Shown piece after piece: positions 57,901 through 64,000 of a DNA stretch of 64,000 nt. How positions within the stretch are numbered: position 1 is the stretch's first letter; each line of letters begins with the position of its first letter. The DNA is taken from contig JOHN01000003.1 in the NCBI GenBank assembly GCA_000719695.1, forward strand, positions 62,001 to 126,000, in the 5' to 3' direction. The notes under the pieces are model-generated. The model was given only the letters and a program-made list of their open reading frames with translations, made no database searches and was not told the origin of the DNA. Source of the DNA: Streptomyces sp. NRRL F-6131 (GTDB lineage: Bacteria > Actinomycetota > Actinomycetes > Streptomycetales > Streptomycetaceae). A program made the translations under genes and the position numbers.

Positions 57901-58774
57901 TGTCCCGCGCGGTGAACCGGGACCAGGCCGCCGAGCCGAACACCGCCACGTAGGCGCCCTGCAGCCCGAGGTTCTTCAGCACCCCGTCCCACTCCATCGG
58001 CGCCCGCAGCAGGTCGCCGAAGGTGAGCCAGTGGTGGGTGAAGAGGAACGGCTGGATGGCGTGCAGCTGGGGGAAGCTGTCCAGGATCTGCACGGTGATC
58101 ACCAGACCGACCGTCGCGGCCATCGCCGCGATGCCGCTGCCGGTGAGCGTCGAGACGAACAGCCCGATCGCGACCAGCCCGGCCAGCGAGGCGGCCACCA
58201 CCGCGGCCACCAGGACCGCGCGCAGCAGGGCCGGGCCCAGGCCGATGGTCTCGCCGGAGATCAGCGTGACGTCGCCGACCGGGAACAGCGCCGCCCCGGT
58301 GGCGACCGCCGCCAGTGCCACGGTCGCGGTCGCCGCCAGGCAGAACACCAGCCCGGCGGTGAACTTGGCGGCCAGCAGCCTGGTCCGGCCCGCCGGGGCC
58401 ACCAGCAGGTAGCGCAGGGTGCCGGTGGCGGACTCGCCGGCCACCGAGTCCCCGGCGACCACGCCGACCGTCATCGGCAGGAAGACCGGCAGCGCCACCG
58501 CGAGCGCCGTGAACACCAGGAACAGACCGTTCTGGGTGACCTGCGCGATGAAGGCCGGGCCCTCGCCGCCCCGCGGCCCGTCGGTCTCGATCCGCACCAC
58601 CACGCCGATCAGGATCGGCAGCAGGGCCAGGATCCCCAGCAGCACGAGGGTCCGCAGCCGGCGGAAGGTCAGCAGCAGCTCGCTGCGGAACAGCGCCAGG
58701 AACCCGGCCGCCGTCTGCGGGCGCCGCCCGTGCGCCGCCGCCGTGACCACCGGCACCGCCTCAGCCCGCGACAT
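57890..58774 (-). CDS. ABC transporter permease (ABC-2 type)
   Basis: A 294-residue membrane protein with six hydrophobic helices and the ABC-2 topology: a first helix (TLVLLGILALLPILIGVVV), a large loop, and GVVAGDSVAGESATGTLRYLLVAPAGRTRLLAAK, the conserved segment in which the permease contacts the ATPase. Its ATG overlaps the 3' end of the ATPase gene by 14 bases. With the ATPase and the LolA-like secreted protein it forms a three-gene operon, probably an export or cell-envelope function; substrate unknown. Confidence 0.9.
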   Translation of the reverse strand: MSRAEAVPVVTAAAHGRRPQTAAGFLALFRSELLLTFRRLRTLVLLGILALLPILIGVVVRIETDGPRGGEGPAFIAQVTQNGLFLVFTALAVALPVFLPMTVGVVAGDSVAGESATGTLRYLLVAPAGRTRLLAAKFTAGLVFCLAATATVALAAVATGAALFPVGDVTLISGETIGLGPALLRAVLVAAVVAASLAGLVAIGLFVSTLTGSGIAAMAATVGLVITVQILDSFPQLHAIQPFLFTHHWLTFGDLLRAPMEWDGVLKNLGLQGAYVAVFGSAAWSRFTARDITA

Positions 58775-59801
58775 CGAAGCCCTCCCCGGTCAGCGCCACG
58801 AAGGCGTCCTCCAACGTGCCCCGCTCCACGCCGAACCCGTGGACCCGGACCTCCGCCGCGACCAGCGCCGCGCAGAGCCCCGGCAGCGCGTCCTCGGCGA
58901 GCGTGCCCAGCTCGCCGTCCACCCGGTTCTCGGTGATCCGGATCTCGGTGACCTTGTGCGCGAGCAGCACCTCACCGGCCCGGTGGGTGTCGGGGGTCCG
59001 CACCACCAGCCGGCCCCGGGCCCGGGCGGCCAGCTCGGCGACGGTGCCCTGCACCACCAGCCGGCCGCGGGACATCACCGCGGCGTGGGTGCAGACCTGC
59101 TCGATCTCGTCCAGCAGGTGCGAGGAGAGGAAGACCGTGGTGCCCTCGGCCGCGACCTCCCGGACCAGCGCCCGGATCTCCCGCATGCCCTGCGGGTCCA
59201 GGCCGTTGGTGGGCTCGTCCAGGACGAGCAGCTCGCGCGGCTGGAGCAGCGCCGAAGCCAGGCCGAGCCGCTGCTTCATGCCCAGCGAGTAGGCGCGGGC
59301 CTTCTTGCCCGCCGCGGCGGTCAGCCCGACCCGGTCCAGGGCCTCGGCGACCCGTCGCTGCCGGGTCCGCGGATCGGCGGTCGGGTCGGCGGCGTCGAAC
59401 CGGGCCAGGTTGTCCCGGCCGGAGAGGAAGCCGTACAGCGCCGGCCCCTCGATCAGCGCGCCGACCCGGGGCAGCACCGAGGAGACCGACTGCGGCATCG
59501 GCTCGCCGAGCACCGTCGCCACCCCGGACGTCGGGGCGATCAGCCCCATCAGCATCCGGATCGTGGTGGTCTTGCCGGAGCCGTTGGGTCCGAGGAAGCC
59601 GAAGACCGAGCCCCGGGGGACGCTCAGGTCCAGCCCGTCCACGGCGAGCTGGCCGCCGCGGAACCGCTTGGTCAGGCCCCTGGTGCTGATCACGTCGTCG
59701 GTGCGCAGGGACGGCGAAGCGGCACCGGGGGCCGGGCGCGCCACCGCGCCCGGCCCCCCGGCCGGCTCCGTAACGTCCCCCGTTACGGAAGCCCCGGCCA
59801 C
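58761..59801 (-). CDS. ABC transporter ATP-binding protein
   Basis: A 346-residue ATPase. Walker A is GFLGPNGSGKTTTIR, the signature motif is YSLGMKQRLGLA, Walker B is ELLVLDEPTNGLDPQG, with the switch His in FLSSHLLDEIE. After the core (to about 255) a C-terminal domain typical of CcmA/DrrA-like exporters follows. The GTG at 59801 overlaps the upstream TAG by one base, giving an N-terminal extension of about 40 non-conserved residues; a later start nearer VISTRGLTKRF cannot be excluded. An inverted repeat lies in the extension (59768-59788). Confidence 0.9.
   Translation of the reverse strand: MAGASVTGDVTEPAGGPGAVARPAPGAASPSLRTDDVISTRGLTKRFRGGQLAVDGLDLSVPRGSVFGFLGPNGSGKTTTIRMLMGLIAPTSGVATVLGEPMPQSVSSVLPRVGALIEGPALYGFLSGRDNLARFDAADPTADPRTRQRRVAEALDRVGLTAAAGKKARAYSLGMKQRLGLASALLQPRELLVLDEPTNGLDPQGMREIRALVREVAAEGTTVFLSSHLLDEIEQVCTHAAVMSRGRLVVQGTVAELAARARGRLVVRTPDTHRAGEVLLAHKVTEIRITENRVDGELGTLAEDALPGLCAALVAAEVRVHGFGVERGTLEDAFVALTGEGFDVAG
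59768..59788. promoter_or_regulatory. Inverted repeat in the 5' end of the ABC ATPase gene
   Basis: CCGTAAC (59768-59774) and GTTACGG (59782-59788) are perfectly inverted across seven bases. It could be an operator for an internal promoter or an RNA hairpin between the first and second genes of the operon. Confidence 0.4.
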
Positions 59802-61069
59802 TACTTCACCCCGGCCGCACTCTGCAGCACCGGCAGGGTCACCGCGCCCGCGAAGACCCGGCCGTCGTCGGTGACCAGCACGTTCAGCACCTTGGTGCTG
59901 ATCAGCGAGCCGCCGGCGACCGGCTTGCCCAGCGACTTCACCAGCGCGAGCGGGTTCTGCAGCTTGCCGGCGCCGCCCGGGCCGTGGCCGCCCTTGCCGC
60001 GCGGGCCCTTGCCCTCGGCCGGGACGAACACGTCGTCGGCGGGCAGCTCGGCGGAGAGCACCGTGGTCCAGCCCTCGCCGATCACGTTCAGACCCTTGGC
60101 GGCGGCCTCGGCCCGCTCCGGCGTCACCTCGGCGCGCGGCGCGTCGTCGGCCTTGCGCTCCGTCACCTTGGCGCCCTTGGGCACGGTGAACTCGAAGGTC
60201 TTCGCGGCCGGCTTCGCGAACGAGACGTCCGTGAAGTGGACGTCCAGCACCGTGTCGCCGCCCGTGCCCCTGACCACGACCGACAGCGGCACGCCGTTGT
60301 CGGCGGCCACCGCGATCCGGACCTCGCCGATCGTCGACCCGGACCCGGTGGGCTTCACGCTCAACCGGTAGGCCTTCTGCCCGGCCACGTTCACGGTGCC
60401 GTCCACGGCGACCGTGGTGGTGCCCGCGCTCGCGGTCAGGAACTGGCGGGCCGCCTCCTGCGGGGTGGTCGGCACCCCGGTCAGCGGCGCCTTGCCCGGG
60501 TGGCCGTCCGCCGGGGCGTCCGGCCGGGCCCCGGTCAGGTGCACGGCCTCGTTGCTGCTGCTGTCCCAGGCCCAGACCTGGTCGCCGTTGCGGATCAGCT
60601 CGTACCCGGACAGCTGCTCCAGCAGGCCGATCCGCTGCCGGTCCGGCCCGTCCACCGCGACCCGCAGCCGGTGCTCGCCGCCGAGCAGGCCGGTGAGCTT
60701 CGCCTCCGGGGCGGCGCCCGAGGACTTGTTCCCGGCACCGCGGTCCTGGCCGCCGGCGAAGCCGCCGGTCGCGGCGCCCAGCAGCTGGCTCGGCACACCG
60801 AGGTCGGCCGAGACCGACACCGTGCCGGTCAGCGTCTCGGCCTGCGAGCCGAGCGCCTTCGCCACCACCTGCTCCGCCGTCAGCGCGGGCAGGTCCGGCG
60901 GCGAGGAGTCCGCCAGCGCCGGTACCAGCCCCACCCCGGCGGCGATCGCCGCGGTGACCGCCAGCGGCACGGCCACCCGCACCAGGGTGCGCCGGCGGGA
61001 CCGGTAGGGAGCCCCGCCCTGCCACTCGTCCGCCGGATCGCCGCCCGCGGTCGCCCTGTTGTCCGTCAT
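59801..61069 (-). CDS. LolA/RseB-like secreted protein of an ABC transporter operon
   Basis: A 422-residue protein anchored or secreted by an N-terminal signal/membrane segment (LVRVAVPLAVTAAIAAGVGLVPALA, about 28-52) and a beta-rich extracytoplasmic domain like the LolA/MucB-RseB or DUF2092 fold (EAKLTGLLGGEHRLRVAVDGPDRQRIGLL; LIRNGDQVWAWDSSSNEAVHL; AYRLSVKPTGSGSTIGEVRIAVAADNGVPLSVVV). Actinobacteria lack a typical outer-membrane lipoprotein route, so the ligand is probably a lipid or envelope component; this is inference. A Gly/Lys-rich loop (GKGPRGKGGHGPGG) is inserted. GGAGGGG precedes ATG 61069. First gene of the operon. Confidence 0.82.
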   Translation of the reverse strand: MTDNRATAGGDPADEWQGGAPYRSRRRTLVRVAVPLAVTAAIAAGVGLVPALADSSPPDLPALTAEQVVAKALGSQAETLTGTVSVSADLGVPSQLLGAATGGFAGGQDRGAGNKSSGAAPEAKLTGLLGGEHRLRVAVDGPDRQRIGLLEQLSGYELIRNGDQVWAWDSSSNEAVHLTGARPDAPADGHPGKAPLTGVPTTPQEAARQFLTASAGTTTVAVDGTVNVAGQKAYRLSVKPTGSGSTIGEVRIAVAADNGVPLSVVVRGTGGDTVLDVHFTDVSFAKPAAKTFEFTVPKGAKVTERKADDAPRAEVTPERAEAAAKGLNVIGEGWTTVLSAELPADDVFVPAEGKGPRGKGGHGPGGAGKLQNPLALVKSLGKPVAGGSLISTKVLNVLVTDDGRVFAGAVTLPVLQSAAGVK

Positions 61070-61215
61070 CCGTCCAACCCCTCCGTCAGTGCCCGACTGT
61101 CCCTGGGTATCCATTAGACGGTCCCGCGTCGCCCGCGTCATCGCCCTGCAGGGTTGGATCCGGCTCGACCTCGCGGCGCAGCCGACCCTGATGTCCCCTC
61201 AGGGTCGTCTCCTCC

Positions 61216-61237
61216 GAACGTACGAGGAACGTACGAG
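61216..61237. repeat. 11-bp direct repeat in the fbiC promoter
   Basis: GAACGTACGAG occurs twice head to tail; each copy contains the palindrome CGTACG. The copies sit at the expected -35 position of the promoter, suggesting an operator or activator site. Confidence 0.55.
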
Positions 61238-61245
61238 GACTGGCG

Positions 61246-61251
61246 TAGGGT
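61246..61251 (+). promoter_or_regulatory. Candidate -10 element for a leaderless fbiC transcript
   Basis: TAGGGT ends six bases before the ATG at 61258, so transcription should start at or next to the start codon. No Shine-Dalgarno sequence is present and no standard -35 box is found; the 11-bp repeat occupies that place. Confidence 0.5.
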
Positions 61252-61257
61252 CGCGGC

Positions 61258-63846
61258 ATGGACGCATCCCACACCCCGACCGCCAACGCGATGCGGCGCG
61301 CCCTGCGCCGCGCCCGGGACGGTGTCGCGCTGGACGCGACCGAGGCGGCGGTGCTGCTCCGGGCCAGAGGCGAGGACCTGCGCGACCTCTGCGCGAGCGC
61401 CGCCCGGGTCCGCGACGCGGGCCTGGAGGCGGCCGGCCGCCCGGGCGTCATCACCTACTCCAAGAGCGTGTTCGTCCCGCTCACCCGGCTCTGCCGGGAC
61501 AAGTGCCACTACTGCACCTTCGTGACCGTCCCCGGGAAGCTCCGCCGGTCCGGCCACGGGATGTACATGTCTCCGGACGAGGTGCTGGAGGTGGCCCGCC
61601 GGGGCGCCGCGCTCGGCTGCAAGGAAGCGCTCATCACCCTCGGGGACAAGCCCGAGGACCGCTGGCCGGAGGCCCGCGAGTGGCTGGACGCGCACGGCTA
61701 CGACGACACCGTCGCGTACGTCCGCGCCATGTCGATCCGCATCCTGGAGGAGACCGGGCTGCTCCCGCACCTCAACCCCGGGGTGCTGAGCTGGACCGAC
61801 TTCCAGCGGCTCAAGCCGGTCTCCGCCTCGATGGGCATGATGCTGGAGACCACGGCCACCCGGCTGTGGAGCGAGCCCGGCGGCCCGCACCACGGCTCGC
61901 CGGACAAGGAGCCGGCGGTCCGGCTGCGGGTGCTGGAGGACGCCGGGCGCAGCTCGGTGCCGTTCACCAGCGGGCTGCTGATCGGCATCGGCGAGACCGT
62001 CGAGGAGCGCGCCGAGTCGCTGTTCGCGCTGCGCCGGGTCTCCCGGGCCTACCACGGCATCCAGGAGCTGATCCTGCAGAACTTCCGCGCCAAGCCGGAC
62101 ACCGCGATGCGCGGCATGCCGGACGCGGAGCTGGACGAGCTGATCGCCACCGTGGCGGTGGCCCGGCACATCATGGGCCCGTCCGCCTGTCTGCAGGCCC
62201 CGCCGAACCTGGTGGACGGCGAGTACGAGCGGCTGATCGAGGCCGGCATCGACGACTGGGGCGGCGTCTCCCCGCTGACGCCCGACCACGTCAACCCGGA
62301 GCGCCCCTGGCCGCAGATCGACCGGCTGGCCGAGCGCTCGGCGGCGGCCGGCTTCGAGCTGCGCGAGCGGCTCGCCGTCTACCCCGAGTACGTCCAGCAC
62401 GGCGAGCCCTGGCTGGACCCCCGGGTGCTGCCGCACGTCCGGGCGCTGGCCGACCCGGAGACCGGTCTGGCCCGCCCGGACGCGGTGGTCACCGGGCACC
62501 CCTGGCAGGAGCCGGAGGACCTGCCGGAGTCGTACGGGCGCACCGATCTGCACAGCACCATCGACACCGAGGGCCGCACCGGCGACCGGCGGGCCGACTT
62601 CGAGGACGTCTACGGCGACTGGGAGGTGCTCCGCGAGCAGGCGGCCTCGGCCGCCCCCGGCGGGTCCGGGGCGCCGGAGCGGCCGGACGCCGAGGTCCGG
62701 GCCGCCCTCGCGGTGGCCGCCGACGACCCGACCCGGCTGACCGACGAGCAGGCGCTCGCGCTGTTCCAGGCGGACGGCCCGGCGCTGGACGCGCTCTGCC
62801 GGATCGCCGACGCGGTGCGCCGGGACACGGTCGGCGACGAGGTCACCTACTGCGTCACCCGGAACATCAACTTCACCAACGTCTGCTACACCGGCTGCCG
62901 GTTCTGCGCCTTCGCCCAGCGCCGCACCGACGCGGACGCCTACAGCCTCTCGCTGGAGCAGGTCGCCGACCGGGCCGCCCAGGCCTGGGAGGTCGGCGCC
63001 ACCGAGGTCTGCATGCAGGGCGGCATCCACCCGGACCTGCCCGGCACCGCGTACTTCGACATCGCCCGCGCGGTGAAGGAGCGGGTCCCCGGGATCCACG
63101 TGCACGCCTTCTCGCCGATGGAGGTGGTCAACGGCGCCACCCGCACCGGTCTGTCGATCCGCGACTGGCTCCAGCGGGCCAAGGAGTCCGGGCTGGACAC
63201 CATCCCGGGCACGGCCGCCGAGATCCTGGACGACGAGGTCCGCTGGGTGCTCACCAAGGGCAAGCTGCCGGCCGCGACCTGGGTCGAGGTCGTCAGCACC
63301 GCGCACGAGCTGGGCATCCGCTCCTCGTCCACGATGATGTACGGGCACGTGGACACCCCGCGGCACTGGGTCGGCCACCTGCGGCTGCTCGCGGAGATCC
63401 AGCAGCGCACCGGCGGCTTCACCGAGTTCGTGACGCTGCCGTTCATCCACACCAACGCCCCGGTCTACCTGGCCGGGATCGCCCGGCCCGGTCCGACCGC
63501 GCGGGACAACCGGGCGGTGGTCGCGATGGCCCGGCTGCTGCTCCACCCGCACATCCCCAACATCCAGACCAGCTGGGTCAAGCTGGGGGCCGAGGGCGCG
63601 GCGGAGATGCTCCGCTCGGGCGCCAACGACCTGGGCGGCACGCTGATGGAGGAGACCATCTCGCGGATGGCCGGCTCGGCGTACGGCAGCTACAAGTCGG
63701 TCCGGGACCTGCGGGCGATCGCCGAGGCGGCCGGGCGGCCGCACCGGCAGCGCACCACCACCTACGGGGAGGTCCCGGCCGAGCGACTGGCCGCCGCGCT
63801 GGCCTCGGACGGGCACCTGCCGGAGCTGCTGCCGCTGGTCGACTGA
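61258..63846 (+). CDS. fbiC: Bifunctional FO synthase (fused CofG-CofH)
   Basis: An 862-residue double radical SAM enzyme that makes 7,8-didemethyl-8-hydroxy-5-deazariboflavin, the chromophore of coenzyme F420, from tyrosine and a ribityl-diaminouracil. The CofG half has C79-x3-C83-x2-C86 (CRDKCHYC) and the CofH half C543-x3-C547-x2-C550 (CYTGCRFC) in [15 protein letters not shown]. Total length and the order CofG-CofH match actinobacterial FbiC. The CofH half is clearly paralogous to MqnC in this window (both end with a [16 protein letters not shown]-like segment). A strong hairpin follows. Confidence 0.96.
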   Translation: MDASHTPTANAMRRALRRARDGVALDATEAAVLLRARGEDLRDLCASAARVRDAGLEAAGRPGVITYSKSVFVPLTRLCRDKCHYCTFVTVPGKLRRSGHGMYMSPDEVLEVARRGAALGCKEALITLGDKPEDRWPEAREWLDAHGYDDTVAYVRAMSIRILEETGLLPHLNPGVLSWTDFQRLKPVSASMGMMLETTATRLWSEPGGPHHGSPDKEPAVRLRVLEDAGRSSVPFTSGLLIGIGETVEERAESLFALRRVSRAYHGIQELILQNFRAKPDTAMRGMPDAELDELIATVAVARHIMGPSACLQAPPNLVDGEYERLIEAGIDDWGGVSPLTPDHVNPERPWPQIDRLAERSAAAGFELRERLAVYPEYVQHGEPWLDPRVLPHVRALADPETGLARPDAVVTGHPWQEPEDLPESYGRTDLHSTIDTEGRTGDRRADFEDVYGDWEVLREQAASAAPGGSGAPERPDAEVRAALAVAADDPTRLTDEQALALFQADGPALDALCRIADAVRRDTVGDEVTYCVTRNINFTNVCYTGCRFCAFAQRRTDADAYSLSLEQVADRAAQAWEVGATEVCMQGGIHPDLPGTAYFDIARAVKERVPGIHVHAFSPMEVVNGATRTGLSIRDWLQRAKESGLDTIPGTAAEILDDEVRWVLTKGKLPAATWVEVVSTAHELGIRSSSTMMYGHVDTPRHWVGHLRLLAEIQQRTGGFTEFVTLPFIHTNAPVYLAGIARPGPTARDNRAVVAMARLLLHPHIPNIQTSWVKLGAEGAAEMLRSGANDLGGTLMEETISRMAGSAYGSYKSVRDLRAIAEAAGRPHRQRTTTYGEVPAERLAAALASDGHLPELLPLVD

Positions 63847-63871
63847 GTCGCCGACCGCCGCCGACCGCCAC

Positions 63872-63905
63872 CCACCACCCGCCGCCTCCGGTCGGCGGGT
63901 GGTGG
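63872..63905 (+). terminator. Terminator after fbiC
   Basis: A perfect 13-bp stem (CCACCACCCGCCG with CGGCGGGTGGTGG) closes an 8-base loop. Confidence 0.82.
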
Positions 63906-63979
63906 AACATCCGGTGGCGATCCCGTGGAGCCGGAACCCTGCCGTGCCGTTCGGGCATTCGAATACAGTGCGAGGGCGC

Positions 63980-64000
63980 GTGACCGGCCGTGCGTCGCGC
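63980..64000 (+). CDS. Possible start of the next gene (partial, truncated by window)
   Basis: A GTG at 63980 follows GAGGG and begins an open frame (VTGRAS) running off the window. TACAGT at 63964-63969 is a candidate -10 element. Too short to identify. Confidence 0.25.

Overview
This window is very high-GC DNA (strong G/C preference at third codon positions, many GTG starts, ATGA/GTGA translational overlaps) from an actinomycete. The futalosine-type menaquinone genes mqnA and mqnC, a complete 14-gene nuo operon, a fused two-domain FO synthase for coenzyme F420, abundant one- and two-component regulators and a Hanks-type kinase point to Streptomycetaceae; Kitasatospora or Streptomyces is the best guess, but genus is inference. 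No tRNA, rRNA, insertion sequence, prophage or CRISPR array was seen.

Layout. 1-17.2 kb: the end of an unidentified gene, an orphan lipoprotein-type solute-binding protein, a conserved small protein, purU, an ECF sigma / zinc anti-sigma pair, an ATPase-fold regulator, an MFS exporter, a GNAT acetyltransferase, a DUF4229 protein, a LacI-type repressor, a 1110-residue LPDTG wall-anchored surface protein, a second MFS exporter (with a perfect palindromic operator) and a DAACS dicarboxylate/amino-acid symporter preceded by a predicted leaderless 44-codon ORF. 17.4-26.2 kb: a cold-shock protein with a structured leader, then quinone genes: mqnA, a Ser/Thr kinase, mqnC, a degenerate amidohydrolase-fold protein, a small membrane protein, ubiE/menG and a geranylgeranyl-reductase-family flavoprotein. 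26.3-31.3 kb: MazG-like protein, secreted cyclophilin, EamA exporter, an unknown membrane protein and a NarL-type two-component pair. 31.3-48.1 kb: nuoABCDEFGHIJKLMN with a long upstream region carrying a TGTGA-N6-TCACA dyad (Rex- or Crp-like) and further half-sites. 48.3-53.6 kb: a long-chain polyprenyl diphosphate synthase, an orphan response regulator and korAB. 53.7-64 kb: a VOC protein, a DUF6011 protein, a TetR regulator, an HxlR regulator divergent from a qorB-like quinone reductase, rarD, an ABC transporter with a LolA-like secreted protein, fbiC, and possibly the start of another gene.

How they fit together. Much of 18-53 kb is one respiratory theme: menaquinone head-group synthesis (mqnA, mqnC), head-group methylation (ubiE), side-chain synthesis (polyprenyl synthase) and probably side-chain saturation (geranylgeranyl reductase) flank the complex I operon that reduces menaquinone; KorAB supplies reduced ferredoxin from 2-oxoglutarate. 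The rest of the futalosine pathway (mqnB, mqnD, mqnE and the deaminase) is not in this window. Most of the novelty lies in intergenic DNA: several families of 9-22 bp tandem repeats, orphan operators and leader structures.
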